NCBI GenBank assembly: GCA_028455995.1
Contig: JABELC010000007.1
Coordinates: 2,221,478-2,285,477, forward strand
Direction of reading: 5' to 3'
DNA from: Scleromitrula shiraiana
Taxonomy: Eukaryota; Ascomycota; Leotiomycetes; Helotiales; Sclerotiniaceae
DNA: 64,000 nt
Shown piece by piece: positions 45,080 through 58,582 of the stretch. Under the pieces are notes generated by a model. It searched no databases. It saw only the letters and a program-made list of their open reading frames with translations, and had not been told where the DNA came from. Position 1 is the first letter of the stretch. Each line of letters opens with the position of its first letter. A program made the position numbers and the translations under genes.

Positions 45080-46472
45080 GGGATCGAGGATATAATGAAC
45101 GAATTGTACAATAGTAAGATTTACGACCTTTCACGAATACAAATGACAACGGGACATTTTTGGAGAACCTGAGGGGTGTCTTTTGATTTTTATGGCTGTT
45201 GGTTTCATGAATTGCTTTACAGCGGGTTTTATACAACAGGCTCCACTCAAGACACGAGAAATATTTTCCAGCGTGGCGTAGAGATGGTTTGAAGCATCAG
45301 TCTTATTGCATGGCATCAGCGGGCTTTTTTATAGATACTAGAGCGACAGAGAGAATATAATGAATAGGAATAAGAGCATCATATTGTTTTTTACCCTAAT
45401 CCAAATCTTGGTAACAATTAATGTGTACTGATCTTGGTGATATGTAAAGAAAAGAAATATTCCGGTATTCTATTCTCATCTCCCCGGACGAAGTCGTCTT
45501 GGTTCGTGTAATGAGTATGACTTTTGTGTTGTGTTCTTGGATGTTAAAATTGATCTTTACCATATATCAACATGAGATCTGAGTGAATCTGACCTTTCTT
45601 GTTAGGTATTAAGGTTTCCTCAATATCTTGAGTCCCATCAACGGGTGATATAAAGTTGGGTCTGCGTCTGCTTGATAATTGTGTATGTGGATTCTGGAAA
45701 CCAATGCCCTCATACCCCTTTCTTTCGCTCATTTTCCGGACGGTAATTGGTACTTTGTTTCTCTTTCAATGGTTGTGTACTATAAAAAATTATGCGGTGT
45801 CGGTTGTATTTTATGCATTGAACCAGACGGCACGTACTTTGGTTGCCAAGCACCTCGCAATATAATCCTTTATATCAACTCATCCCGAGATTGACATTTG
45901 TACTTTGCCTTTTAACTTTTTGTTCGTAAATAACCGCATAGGTTCGTATAATATCATTTGCTGAAAGTCTCTGAGTGTTGGTCTTTATTCGGCCTAGTAA
46001 GTAAAATATCGACTCTGAATTTTTTGAACAACCTCTCCAGTTTCTCAAGCACTGCCACCGAAATTTTACAAGCCTCGAACTTGAATGGTCTTAATCATAT
46101 GATTCTGTCATCATTCCATTATTTCTATTTGAAGTAATATTCAAAGACGGTCATCCATTATGGCCGGCCCAGAAAAAATCAACACCCTTATCGGTTCATT
46201 CGCGGGTCACATAGGGCAAAATCTTCAGAAAAAACCTCTCCTCCGACCGATAATGACATATTCCAGATGGCGTTCCGAATGAAGAAGATTTTAATGATCT
46301 TTGAGGTCGGCCGACTGATGGGGTTCATTTCAATATGTGAAAAATGATCTTGGCATATTATACAATGGTTGCCACCACCAGAGGAGATGAAGTATGTTAT
46401 CTCCTCTCTATCTTCGAATCTTTCAGGTGGGACATTACACTCGTTCATGAACTTTCTTCAGTATTATTTTTG
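45080..46472. other. Intergenic upstream of laccase
   Basis: No gene is recognised; small frames on both strands lack motifs. The laccase frame is open back to about 46344, but a signal-peptide start is better placed at 46473. Confidence 0.5.
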
Positions 46473-48642
46473 ATGATGCTGTTTTCAAACTTTATATGTA
46501 CAACACTTCTTTTTGAATCTGCACTTTCATTCGTAATTCCTAATTTGACAAGTGAAAAGAGAACTACAGATTCAATCTCTGATTCAACATGCATCAATAG
46601 TCCCTCCTCTAGATCTTGCTGGGATGGGACTTATTCTATTAACACAGATACTGGGGTTTCATGGCCTAACACTGGCGTGATTGTTCCTGTGAGTTCACGG
46701 TTCTTTTCAAAAGTCAAGAAAAAGCAGTGCTAATTCTGTTGTCAGTATACGCTTGTAATTACAAATGAAACACTTGCTCCTGATGGAACTCCTCGATGGA
46801 TTTTAACGTGAGGACTTTTGGCTCCGTATTCAAATGTTACTCAACTAATGGTTTGGTATAGCATCAACGGCACTTACCCTGGACCAACAATTACTGCCAG
46901 TGAGTTTGCATGCATCGCCCTTACTAGTGTGGAAGTTTACTCATTATCTATAGATTGGGGTGATATTTTGGAGATTACTGTTGTCAATGATATGAAAACC
47001 GATGGGTAAAAATCCACATCATCACTTCTAGCGTATCTGCAATATTAACAGTCTCTAGGGTGAGCATGCACTGGCATGGGATTATCCAAAAGAATACGAA
47101 TGCTATGGATGGGTGAGATGAACCAAGAATCTACACTTTATCTACTGATGCTGATAGTGAATAGTGTAAATGGTGTCACGGAATGTCCAATTCCACCAGG
47201 ATCTTCCAAAACTTACAAATTCCACGCAACACAACATGGAACTTCTTGGTATCATTCACATCACGCCGCTCAATATGGCGATGGAATTCTAGGTTCAATT
47301 GTGATTAATGGACCTGCAACCTTAGATTATGATTACGACCTTGGGCCATTACCCATTACCGACTTTTATTATACGTCTACCTACGACTTGGGACTCTATT
47401 CCGTTAAAAATGGCCCGCCAATCGCAGACAATGGTCTTATTAATGGGACTAATATGAATGCTGCTCATACGACTGGCCATTATAACACTGTATCTGGTCT
47501 CATTCCAGGCGCCAAATATAGATTAAGAATCATCAACACGAGTGTGGATAATCATTTTCGCGTCACCTTGGATTCGCATACATTTTCAGTTATCCAGACT
47601 GATTTCGTACCTATTGAACCATACACTACGGATTCCCTGTTCATTGCAATAGGTCAAAGATACGATGTTATCATTACCATGGATCAATGTCCAGATAACT
47701 ATTGGTTCCGAGCAATTATTCCTAAACCTCCAAAAGCTGACGCAGCAGGTTGTGGAGCAAATGCCAATAATGGATCGATTAATGCGATTTTCAATTATCA
47801 AGGAGTTGAAGTTCAAGATCCTAAATCCATATGTCATGAAATACCACAAAGTTGCTTGGATGAAACAAATTTCGTGCCGTGGAAAGAGAAGAGTGTGCCG
47901 AAAGATCAATTTGTTTGGCCGGTTGCTCAGGAAATGATTGTGACTGGTCCAAATAAACCTCCTGTTTCTCCTGTACCATACACTTGGAGTATCAGTAAGT
48001 TTGATACCCATTCAGATATCAATGATCGGAAATCAACAAGGCGGCTGACTTAAGATAGATAATACCTTTATAAAAGTTGAATGGGATACTCCTACTTTAC
48101 AGTATGTACAAGAAGGAAATACATCCTACAATCCGCATCAGAACATCATAGAACTTTCTGGTAACTCACAAACTGTAAGTCCAAACCCCTCCTCTCATTT
48201 TATTTTCTCACTAACAAACCCACCCAAGTGGACGTTCTGGATAATAATCAACGACGCCAAAATTCCCCATCCAATCCATCTCCACGGCCACGATTTCTAC
48301 CTCCTCGGTTCAAAACCCAACACCAAATTCCCCAGCACACAACAAGCGAAAGAATGCCTCAACTTCGATAATCCCCCCAGAAGAGACGTAGCCATGCTCC
48401 CAGCAGGTGGATACCTAGTAATTGGATTCCTACTTGACAATCCCGGAGCCTGGCTCTTACATTGTCATATCGCGTGGCATGTTGGTGAAGGATTGGCTGT
48501 TCAGTTTCTGGAGAGAAAAGATGATATCCTGGGACAGGTTGATTTGTCGAGTGTGCAGCCGGGCTGTGAGGCTTGGAGGGGTTGGTATGATGGGGTTAGG
48601 ACGGACGAACCTTGGAATACGGAGTTTGACTCAGGGATCTAA
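46473..48642 (+). CDS. Laccase (multicopper oxidase), secreted
   Basis: Eight exons (46473-46688, 46746-46807, 46862-46899, 46954-47005, 47059-47112, 47165-47994, 48059-48174, 48229-48642) splice in frame to 593 residues. It begins with a signal peptide (MMLFSNFICTTLLFESALSF); SEKR soon after is a likely Kex2 site. Four copper-binding blocks are present: HWHG (about 127-130), WYHSH (169-173), HPIHLHGH (470-477) and HCHIAWHVGEGL (534-545). The residue ten after the T1 Cys is Leu, the class II axial type. The protein ends EFDSGI, the ascomycete DSG(L/V/I) C-terminus that plugs the trinuclear centre. It oxidises phenols with O2 outside the cell. An apparent stop after NAMDG is removed by a 52-nt intron (47113-47164). 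No frame defect is seen. Confidence 0.95.
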
Positions 48643-49465
48643 ATTGAACGGGTGGGGCGGTCCTGGTGCATTTTATATTAACGAGTTTCTATTTGGGCAT
48701 TTTTTTGTGGTTTTGATAGGGAGCTGCGGGAATAATATTTGAGGTTGGATTGTTGAAGATGTTCTTGTATATATTCTTCACCACTGTCTGTAGTAACTGG
48801 GTAGATAAAACTAATTTTGCAGCAGTTTCGTTTTTGGGCTTGATTGGACTCAGTTGGAATTAAATAAAAATTTAGGATTTTGCAAGCTAAAGGGCGTTGA
48901 TTGACATGACCCATAAGTTCAAGGATTCATAAATATCAAGTTTAATTGAGCATTATATATGTACTTCACTTCAAGTTGTATACACAAGTGCATGATTTAT
49001 CACAGGATTGAAACTTCACCAACCTAGATGCTCATACCAAATTAGAACTTCCGCCTTTACATCATTTTTTCCTTCATAAGAGTCAATTCTTCATCCCCCC
49101 AACAAACAGTCGAAACAAAAGTGCAACGAGGTAAAACCCAAAATATTTCGTGGATGCGTCAGAGCCTGTGAGGTTCGAGAAGTTAGAATTGATTCACTTA
49201 AAATATTATGCGACTTCAAGTTGGAAAAATCGTCCACAATATACCACACCATACTGCCGATCACCTAGAAAGTTTTAAACATACATGATACAATCAAAGG
49301 AATTAACACCCGCTAGAATAGCTGAAATGATTGAATAAGAACATCTTATTTATTACATTCAAAAGGAGCTGCTTGACTTATGACTCTCGTCATATCATTG
49401 ACATTATTCCAACTCTATCTATTTGATATCCTCCTTCTCGTCCCATCGCAGCGAAGAACTAACTA
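48643..49465. other. Intergenic between convergent genes
   Basis: No gene is seen; small ORFs lack motifs. Confidence 0.5.
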
Positions 49466-50789
49466 TCATGAACTGGAAGTATTGATATCTTTGAAACTCT
49501 TCTTTAACTGTTCAATACTGAGCCCTTTTACTTCTTCTGTCCTCATCTCTCCCCGTCTAGTACGTCGCTGCTTTGACTTCTTATTTCTCTCTTTGATACG
49601 TAGCTCCTCCATCTTCTTTGCCTGCTCAATGAGTAGATCCTGCATCCTTAGCACTACCCTCTGTAGCCCTAGTATCTTCTTATTTTTCTTTTCAATACCT
49701 AGCTCGTTCGGCATCCCCTTGACCTTCTCCACCCACATTCTTTCCACTTCATCAAACGTTTCATCAATCATAGGTATATGAAATATTCCTGTAGATTGTC
49801 AGTTATCCGCTATTTTCCGACTAAAATTTGAGCTAGAATGTACCTTGTTCAATAGAATGGTCAATTTCTTCGTGATCCCATAATAGTCCGGACGGCGACC
49901 TCCATTCCACATTACTCTCCTTCTCTTCTTCGAGCATGAACATAAATAAATCCAGCAGGTCAAGATTTTCATTAATATTCTGTCGCAATTCAACTGAGAT
50001 ATCCGTCCCTGTGATGGATATCTCAGATATCGCATCCCATTCCACAGGTGATCTCCCCCTCCGGATATTAGACCCTCCTTCTGAAGGCACACTGTCTTCT
50101 GAAACTCTCCCAGAACAAATCAAATCATCTGGCTGATTCTCGCAAGCATCGGCATGCATGCTTGCCTCAAAATCCGGATCCCCCACACATTTAAAGTCCA
50201 TACTATCTGTAGATGTCGAATCAGCCTTCCTCGAGCTCTTTGAACTGCCGAGACGTTGAAACTTATCCAGTGTATCCGATGCGTAATGACGGAGATGTTT
50301 TAGCCCATGGCTATCATCGAACGTCTTCATTTCGGAAGCGGTTGTCCAGTTTCCTTCGATCTTTTGGGTCAAATTAGTGGATTCTGGGAGAGATATGGAT
50401 TGTTGCGACGGAGTTTTCTTGCTGGATTTGTCGGGCTTGAGTCCTCGAAATGATCCAAGCCCTTTCGATTTTGCATGTTTCCGCCGGAAACTTTTAGCTT
50501 TCTTGAGTGACTTTGTTTTCGGTGATGTATGGATATCGTGTACAATATCGGACAGGAAATCTTCGGCAGATGAATGGCTCTCTTGGCTTTTTCGAGAATA
50601 GTCGATGAATGAACGATCGTCGGTAGATGAACGGCTTTCATGGCTTTTTTGAGGCTGGAGTTGATCTATGGGATCCGAGATTTGGGAATGTTCCTCTGGG
50701 ATCGTTGACATAGTGGGCGTAGTGTTTTTTGAGGTCTTGTCGACCTTTGAGGGCTTTGCAGAGCTTACTCTCATAAATCCGATGTCCAT
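49466..50789 (-). CDS. Uncharacterised Ser/Lys-rich protein with C-terminal coiled coil
   Basis: Two exons on the minus strand, 50789-49844 and 49788-49466, separated by a 55-nt GTACAT..CTACAG intron, give 422 residues. Residues 1-130 are Ser/Lys-rich with an SH/ESRSSTDD repeat (KSHESRSSTDDRSF / KSQESHSSAEDFL) and a basic cluster (KSLKKAKSFRRKHAKSKG). The middle is acidic and disordered. Residues from about 270 (NINENLDLLDLFMFMLEEEK) onward, and the last ~90 (ERMWVEKVKGMPNELGIEKK .. RVVLRMQDLLIEQAKKMEEL), are helical with heptad spacing and end in a strongly basic stretch (RNKKSKQRRTRRGEMR). There is no signal or TM segment. I do not recognise the family; it looks like a scaffold or nuclear protein. 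Confidence 0.75.
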
Positions 50790-51240
50790 ATTGATAGTAA
50801 ATAAGATAAATATGAGAGCGGAAGGAGAAATCTATATTTAAATCAATATCTGCTCATTATATACCCCTCTTTGTGAATTACCACAAATCGTGAGTGAATC
50901 ATTGTTATAATCTGGTCTTGTTGACCACTAATCTTTGAACTTTCATAGAAAACTTACGAGGTTGCGCAAAAAAAGTTTGTGACTATGAATCAAAACCAAC
51001 ACTTTTCCTTAACAACCCTCAACATGCAACCTGTCACAAAATAATACTACCCTTGAAGTTTTACCAGAAAATGAGTAAAATACTCTCGCAATTTTCCAAG
51101 ATCCAGCTTTCAAACAGAAATCCTACCGAAATGGAACCCCGAATATCGCAAATATGACCACAGAAGATAACTTTTCCAAACAAATTCTTACTCCCACGCT
51201 GACCAGCCCTTTCATTCGACTCCTCGAAAACCAAAAACCC
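50790..51240. other. Intergenic
   Basis: Promoter side of the coiled-coil gene and 3' flank of the DUF7704 gene. Nothing else is seen. Confidence 0.4.
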
Positions 51241-51732
51241 TTACTTCCTATTACCCACGCCCATCAAAAAAGCGACCCTCAAAATCACCCCAAAAACCAA
51301 AATCGGATAATTAATCCACTCCTCAAACGTCCACGCCCTCTCCAACAAACCCCACCCCTCCCCACTGCTCCTCCAAATCCCCCACAAATGTCCAAAATCA
51401 CTAAACAACATCCCAGCCACCACACTTTGCCAAACACTATAATCCCTCGTTAATCTCAACGTAATCCCCTCGTTTACTGCGAATAAAAGATACAGAGCTC
51501 CGATGTCTGTGGTCAGGAAATCAATCACAAGCGTGGAAGTAGATGTTGATGCGGATGCGTTTGCTGGGGAAATTGAATATGAGGCTGTAGAGGTGATGAA
51601 TTTTAGTGGATCGAAAAAACAGAGGTAGACTCCTACGAGGGCCATGGGGGGTTCGACGTAGAGGAGGAATATGCGATAGGGGAGGGCGATTTGAGATATT
51701 CGCGGGTCGAGGTAGGATGTTGTTGGAGCCAT
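51241..51732 (-). CDS. Small integral membrane protein (DUF7704-like)
   Basis: A single exon of 163 residues from ATG 51732. Hydrophobic segments lie at about 18-41 (YRIFLLYVEPPMALVGVYLC), 75-92, 98-116 and 135-158 (INYPILVFGVILRVAFLMGVG), predicting four membrane spans. YRIFLLYVEPP and FSDFGHLWGIWRS (with an Asp-x-x-His pair in the third span) resemble the DUF7704 family of fungal four-TM proteins of unknown function. The antisense frame is also open but is an artefact of the Pro/Ser-rich complement. Family naming is from memory and moderate. Confidence 0.8.
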   Translation of the reverse strand: MAPTTSYLDPRISQIALPYRIFLLYVEPPMALVGVYLCFFDPLKFITSTASYSISPANASASTSTSTLVIDFLTTDIGALYLLFAVNEGITLRLTRDYSVWQSVVAGMLFSDFGHLWGIWRSSGEGWGLLERAWTFEEWINYPILVFGVILRVAFLMGVGNRK

Positions 51733-52332
51733 GATTTGATTGTTTCTTTTAATGGATGTATTTGGTGGGCCCGGGATTGATTGATATTTGAAGATAAATT
51801 TGAATTGGAGTTGGTAAGGTTGAGGTTGGGATGTCGCTGGAGTTTGAGATAATATTTATCATGGTGATACAGTCCGTGCGTAGATTACCCCTCTTCTTGG
51901 TCAATATTGCACAGTTCCACCCAACTGTTGGTGTACAGTAGCATTGTGAATTGACAGTTAATTCAATTCAACCTTTCCAATATCTGTATGTCAGTCCAGG
52001 ATATCAGATCATACCACCAATTGTATTGTAGAAGTAATAGAAAAACAATCCCAAAAAACATCCCTCCCCACCACCCAATCTTGAATCCTGGTATCTTCGA
52101 GCTCGCTGTTGGTTGACGGGAATGAATTGGAATACAAGGGAACAGTAAAACAAAATTTTATTAAATCTGGTAAATTATCATCTAATCATTTATCATAATC
52201 CTTCCATTTCCGTACACCTTTTTCCAAACCAACCAGCCCAATGCTTGATATCAAATAAATATTGAAGCTAAAATGCAAGCAAATATGTAAACGCTAGGGG
52301 TTAAATATCCTCCCTCAAAATGCTCTAATCGT
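51733..52332. other. Intergenic
   Basis: No gene is seen. Confidence 0.5.
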
Positions 52333-54585
52333 CTAACCATGATTGTAAGGCTTATTATCTCTAACAATATATACTTGTCCGACTAGCACTGCGCAACCAA
52401 CCGCCATAGAAATAGCAACAATTGGAAGATTAACTCGAGCGAAATCTAGTCTCCGGACGTGAATAAATTTCCTTGCGAGGATATCTCGCCACAGAAGTCC
52501 AGCCAGTGAGGCACTGAATGCTGTACTAAATGCGCCGTAATTTACACCAATCGCCATGCTGTAAACTGTAGCCCAGAATGTACGATTACTAATTGGGATT
52601 CCGTTATCGTCATGAATTTGTTGCCATGCTTGAATAATGCGACATAATAAAATGGTTGTACCGATATTTGTGCCCGCAAACTAGACATAATTTGTTAGTT
52701 TAAATGTCCATGTAGCTCAGATTTTTCATCTAGGGCCATCAACTTACATTGCATAGAATTACCGAAAGAAATCCCATACCACCTATACTACCAATAGTAC
52801 CCGTTTTGTTGACCCAATGATCCCACCCATAAGCAAACACTGGAACCCAACCTTTCGTAACTAATGCTTGTACTAGGACAAACATGGAGAAAGCAAAAGG
52901 AACCAGGGCAAATGGAAGATGTGAAACTACTGCAGTGACAGTAGGAAAAGTTTCTTGGCACCATCTATAACCTTCCCCAACCAAGGATACTAATGTCGCA
53001 GGCCCACCATCCTGTTGAGGAGCTCCTTTCTGAGGCAATCTTTCATCTACTTCTTCACTTGAGGCCGTACGGTCCGTATTATCCGATTTTTCTTTCTCAA
53101 TAAGTGTATTTGTTGCGCTGGTCGATGAATTATGACGCTTTATTGGTGTATCTTTCGGTACCAATACCGAAACTGATGAATCAAGTGGAGGGGACGATAA
53201 AACAATTCGATCATCATCGCCTTCGGGGACAAGTAAAGTAGGAACGGAAGTTTTTCCAACATCATCTGATTTCTGATCAACCATCATAGCTTCTTGGCTT
53301 GCTTTCTCCTCCTTAATTGCTCGTTCCGCTCGAGCGAGTTCAACTTCCCCTCGACCCTTGCGAGCAATTTCTCTTGTTTCTTTACGATGAATCCATCCCA
53401 TTGTGACCTCCCAGCAAAACATAACGAAGGCAGCTGGCAATGTTACCCAAAATACTGGATGTTCCCCTTTGCTTTGACTAACAGCATTAAGAACTAGAAC
53501 GGCAATAAGTGCTGCAGCCATAATAACCGCACCGAAAGCTGCGCCTCCTTTATCTAGGAAAGGATTCATGATTTCTTCAAGCGAAAGAGTTTTATCCTCT
53601 GCTAAACTCTTTTCTGCTTCTTCGGCATTACCCCTTGCATTGGGTATGTTTGGATTCACCGGCTTCTTAGCTTTCGCTTCATCCGAGAGCTCATGCATTT
53701 TAATTGAGTATGGTATAAGTGACTCATCCGCGAAAACGATATATAGTAAGAATGGAAACAGGACGATGGCTGTAACAACGACAGGAACGATCATGTTTGC
53801 TGTATATTCAATGAATTTGATATTGAAAGCGCCAGCGAGAACGAGGTTGGTTGGATTAGAAGAAACAAGAATAGCTGAAGCAATATTGGAAATGGCGAAT
53901 TGGGTATGAATCCATGCTCTTGGATGAACAATGTTACTCGATACTCGAGTCATATATGCGAGGAATGCTGTACCGGACAAAATGATAGGATCGTTCCCTA
54001 TGAAGCTACCCAAACCAAAGAAGAATACATAGAGAAAGAAAAACAACCTATGCCCAACTTTACCTCCCTTCTGGAGTACTTTGAATGCCAAATATCTAAT
54101 CAAGCCAGAAGCATCAATTGATATGGCAATATATGCTAATGTGATGAAGAAAACCATGATATCAATTGGAGAGATATGATTTGCTCCAACTGTTCCATCA
54201 TGAACTTCCTGTCGACCAATTGCCAAAATAGCGAGTAAAAAGAGATCTGCTATTAATGGTGCCGTAACAAAGTTCATGGGAAATCTAAATCGAACAAAAT
54301 GCTTGGCTAAACCAACATTATCCGCATTGTGACCATACCGCGAGGACTTTTTCTTGGGCGGTAATATTCGAAATTTACTCAAAGAAATCCGTATAGCATT
54401 AGTCAATATTCGAGGGACATAGACTGGAATATGAAATGGAAAAAGGACGATGATATCTATAGAGTATGAGTAAATTTGATTTTCAAAACTATCTGCATTT
54501 GCTTACTGGTGATGATGAAAACAATGAGTGTGACAATTGATCTCCAGTTTTTGATTTTACTGGTATCAATATCATCTGATGCCAT
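52333..54585 (-). CDS. ArsB/citrate-transporter-like anion permease
   Basis: Three exons on the minus strand, 54585-54507, 54456-52748 and 52680-52333 (introns 50 and 67 nt), give 711 residues. TM segments occur from the N-terminus (WRSIVTLIVFIITN-IIVLFP), then FVTAPLIADLFLLAILAIG, the DIMVFFITLAYIAISIDASG segment, FFFLYVFFFGLGSFIGNDPI and ISNIASAILVSSNPTNLVLA; the last two contain GSFIGNDP and SSNPTNLV, substrate-site signatures of the ion transporter (ArsB/NhaD/CitT) superfamily. A long cytoplasmic Ser/Lys-rich loop (~300-470) splits the protein, and a second set of TM segments ends with FAGTNIGTTILL, the mirrored site. It should move an anion (citrate, silicate, arsenite or similar) across the plasma or vacuolar membrane; the substrate cannot be told. 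Fungal members carry the same central loop. Confidence 0.88.
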
Positions 54586-56298
54586 CTCGAAGAACCTTTC
54601 GCGAGAGAATTATTTTTCCTCTTCTTCTACTGCCCCCTTCAGTCAACAAAGAACAAATGCCTCAGGTGGATTTCCAGGGTCCACGATATGAATATCTACC
54701 TAGATAAGTAATCTCGCCCGGTTTGTAGAGTATCGAATGAGCTCAGGTGACACGATAATCATCAATTGAATCAATGATATCAATACGAGTATTGAATCCG
54801 TGAGCTGAACCTAAGTGACGTAGAGTTCATGTGTACCGAATACAATTCGCGCCCTTGGTGAGTTTGAGGACTTTAACTAATAATAAGATAACTGCGACTA
54901 GTTCGTAAAATGATTTGAGGCAATTAATCGTCCTGGTATTGAAAAGAAAATTTCTCTTATCTCAATCCACAGTCCAACACAGTGAACATACTGAAAAATA
55001 TTGTCAGATCGCAATTTATTTAGCCTGTCCTATTCGTGAATTGGGCAGAAAAAGGCCCAGGATTTTCATTTTCCATTCCAAGGTTTGACAAAGCTTGAAG
55101 GCAAACTAATCTTACAGGCGTATGAGGCTGTGCCCAATACGTGATCGCTACCCGATTTCTAGAAGATAGTCGTTGGGTTTCAGCCGCATTTCCTCACCGT
55201 CACGGTTTAAGTTTTTTTTTTTCTAACTCATCCCCACCCAGTTCCCACCAACGTAGTCGAACACGTGGGTATACCTTTAGATTAGAGTGCTTCAGTAAAA
55301 AGTTATACTACTACTAGTACTAGTAGTATATGGAATAGCGGTCATAAAACCAAGGCTGCCAGTGAATAAGGTTCCAAGGCATTGAAAAAGCCACTCAGAT
55401 TCAACTTGCCAGTGAACTTGAAGTTAAAACAACATTAATATGTATAATGTCAGTGTGAATTAATACTACTAGTACTAGTACTAGTAATATACTAAGAAGT
55501 TGTTTAATTAAATTTAATATAATAATTTTGATTTACTATATCATAATTTTAATTGTAATTTTATAGAATTCTTTACAATATTTTATAAAGAGTTTTATAA
55601 TTACAGTATTGCTAGTATATTGAGTTTACTAGTAAGTTGGTTTGATCTGATCTATTATTCTGTATGTAATTTATCGTGATTACTTTGTGAGATCTCATAC
55701 GGAAAATTTCAAGTTTGGTGTCATTCTTATGCTAAGCTGCATGAAGAAGTATTCCAGAATACATATGGACGATCGATTCTTCTTACGGAGTACATCATAA
55801 TAGGCCTACCTCCGTAGAATGGACCAATTGTTTTTGTGTATGATATATTTCTGCCTTGAAGGCGGTAACGAGCGATACATCAGCCTCTCTTTTCTACAGC
55901 AACTCGCTGATTTACGAAGTACGTACACGAAGAACGGAAATATTCCCAAAAGAATCAAATGCATGTCATCTACGTATTAAGACCAGTGATCGAATTGTAT
56001 TGGAAAGCCATGTTTGACAGCCCTGTCTTACTTTACAATGAGGCTTCCGAGTTCTAACTATTCCTACATCTTATTCACTTAAAGTAAGAACTCTTTTCAA
56101 TCTGATTCACATGGGATTTATAATTCCTACGATCAAACAATCTTCACTTAAACCTTCATGAGACGCCGGGCAACTTGATGTGAATAGAACTACTTCAGGA
56201 TTCTCATAATCATCGGTTCATCGCCCATTACAATTCCATGCTACCTGTTTTCTTCAACAGCTAATGAGCTATTTCTTCTCGGATACAAATGAAGGGCG
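54586..56298. other. Intergenic with AT-rich block at 55290-55660
   Basis: A T/C tract near 55211-55225; AT-rich DNA with ACTAGTA words and TGCCAGTGAA repeated at about 55356 and 55405. No ORF of note. Probably an eroded repeat. Confidence 0.5.
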
Positions 56299-58582
56299 AT
56301 GCCAGCGATATCTTTGACCCGGGAATTACTAAATGCTACAGCCTCGATTGTTACTTCGGAGCAGAACGTATTGCAGGTCGTCTGCGCATGGCCGGTATCT
56401 GGACAATATGGACCAGGTTCTCGAGTTTTGTATGTGATAAGTTCATATGCGCAACAGTGTTCTCCACTTCCCCATATCCCACCCACAATTTCAACCCCAT
56501 TTTTTTCTTCCATTACACGACGAGCTGTTGTATTTCTGAAAGTTCTTTCAGCTCAACCATATGTTTGGATATTTTAAGATTCAGGTGTTGAACAAGCTCA
56601 CACAGAATTGTTTAGCTTATATTGAGCTGTTGAGTTACTAAATGTCATTTAGTTGATGCACAGTGTTCCACGTTCCAAGGGTTTTGGTACTTGATTATTC
56701 ATAGTTTGAATAAACATTCAGAATGGATTAGCTAGAACTATAGCACTGCCTTGAGATTTTTAAGATACTAATGAGTTTGGATTAAATTGATAGATATTAC
56801 GTCCTTATCGCAGCTTGTGTTTTCGCTCGGAAAGCAGAATGGTTGAGGAATGCTTGTTTAGCCGCTGCATTACTCTTCCCAGCAGTCGCTGCACTTCATG
56901 GAATTGTACTCGCTACAGTTCACATTGATGGTGAGTTCTAAATATGAATACCCTTTAGACACAACAGCTGAGAGTTTTATCATATAGGTGCTGTCGATAT
57001 GGATATTTATGGAGCTTTTCAATTATGTTCAATTGGAATTTTGGCGGCTCCTGTGACGGTCAAACTTTCTACAACGTATTTCGAAACACCAGGTCGAAAC
57101 ACCATTTTCTTATGGACAGGTCTCATTTTTGCTGGTAAGATCAATTGATTTCTTCATTTAAAAAGACATTCCTTACAGTAAACTTTATCTGTAGGGTTGT
57201 TAAGTTTAACTGTCGAATTCTTCCGAGCTCATACAACCGGTTGTTCGCATGACGAATTTGGAAATCCAGTATCGCCCAAGGCCAGCGATTTTCCTTATAA
57301 CATTACATGCGGGCTCACTTGTTCCGTTGAAGATGGACCATTTTCACCATTGAGGGGTGGTTCAGCAAACAATGTTTATGTAATTCCTGCACCGGATCCT
57401 GACAAGCTCACATTCGATACCGTAACTCTCCTATCGGCAGCATGTTGTATTCCAGCAATCCTTTCCCTGATATCCATGTGGAATAAAATTCTCGAATTGA
57501 ATTGGAAAACAAAATTCGGAGGAAATAACGCGATTGACGAGCCAATACAAGGCACAAATAACGCCACACTTGGGAAAATGAAAGAGGTCAATAGTTTGAT
57601 CAGATTATTCTTGAGCGCTGTAGAAGTCCCAGTTTTTGGTGCTGCTGTTCTTGCCATCCTTATCATGGGCGAGAGGAATTTTTTCAGTTATCAAGTTAGG
57701 TATCAAACCGAACCAATCGCAAGTATTGGTCAATGGGCACCAATCGTTGGTACTGGATTAGCTGTACTTGGATCTCTGTATCTTCTACTTGCAGCAGATA
57801 TGGAGGCTGTCAAGGAAGAGGTTATAATCTTGCAAACTTCATCAAAGCAACATTGCAATTGCTCAATGCATGGAGCTAATGCTGATTTACCAAGAGTTTC
57901 TTTCCAGTCCGTTGTAGCCCAGGTTCCTGCAATGACGGCTGGGAGTGTGTCAAATCATAGTAGAGAAACTTCTACCGAGATGGAAAGAGTGATCACCAGG
58001 CCTGAAAGAGCAAAACATCGTCGCAAAGTAGCCAATGTTTTAACAACTATTGGCAATTATGTTGGAACTGCAGCAAAAGCCAGATTCGATGATTCTGAAT
58101 TCAAACGAGGAAAGGCTGTGGATTTCCCGGAGATCCCTGGAGAAGAACATCGAAATCCAAAAATATCACAAATAAGAGAGGTGTATAATCAAGCTCGAGA
58201 TGCAGATGGGAATGTTACTCCTGTCATGCGACCTTCCCAAGCACCAAGTATCATATCTAGAATTAGTTTGGAAGACAGTTCTCCTACTCCAATCGGTTTA
58301 GGGCTGGATATAAATTATGAATCACCGTCCTCAATATCGACCGTGGCTCAAAGTCCTACGTCTCCACCTGCCGATTCATCGGGAAGTAAATCGAGACGAC
58401 GGAGAGACACGCTTGAGGTTCCATCGCCTGTACATTTCAATCTCGCTCGGAACGAACTTCCATCTCCATCATCCCTTATCGTCAGTTTAAATCGCCATCA
58501 AGCTTCACCATCCATCGTAGTTTCTTCGGGGCCAGAGATTATTAGACCCAATGCGCGTACATCGATTTCTATTCTTCCGTGA
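56299..58582 (+). CDS. Uncharacterised multi-pass membrane protein
   Basis: Four exons, 56299-56429, 56794-56930, 56988-57134 and 57195-58582, join in frame to 600 residues. Intron 1 is 364 nt, unusually long for the window; its join restores SRVLYYVLIAACVFARKAEW. The first Met lies three codons after an in-frame stop. The N-terminal ~45 residues face outward, then TM segments follow: YYVLIAACVFA, CLAAALLFPAVAALHGIVLA, YGAFQLCSIGILAAPVTV, TIFLWTGLIFAGLLSLTVEF, VTLLSAACCIPAILSLISM, LIRLFLSAVEVPVFGAAVLA and WAPIVGTGLAVLGSLYLLLA. A Cys-bearing loop (CSHDEFGNPV .. NITCGLTCSVEDGP) separates spans 4 and 5. The last ~220 residues are a Ser/Pro-rich cytoplasmic tail. I recognise the pattern as a common ascomycete family without assigned function. 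Confidence 0.85.

Noticed and set aside
46344..46472. Upstream in-frame extension of laccase
   Set aside because: It would bury the signal peptide; Met at 46473 gives a normal secretory start.
47098..47164. Apparent nonsense and frame change in the laccase after the first copper motif
   Set aside because: A 52-nt intron with a GTGAGA donor, a CTGAT branch and a TAG acceptor removes it and restores the family sequence.
51154..51453. Plus-strand Pro-rich ORF
   Set aside because: It is antisense to the DUF7704-like gene, whose hydrophobic segments explain the sequence better.
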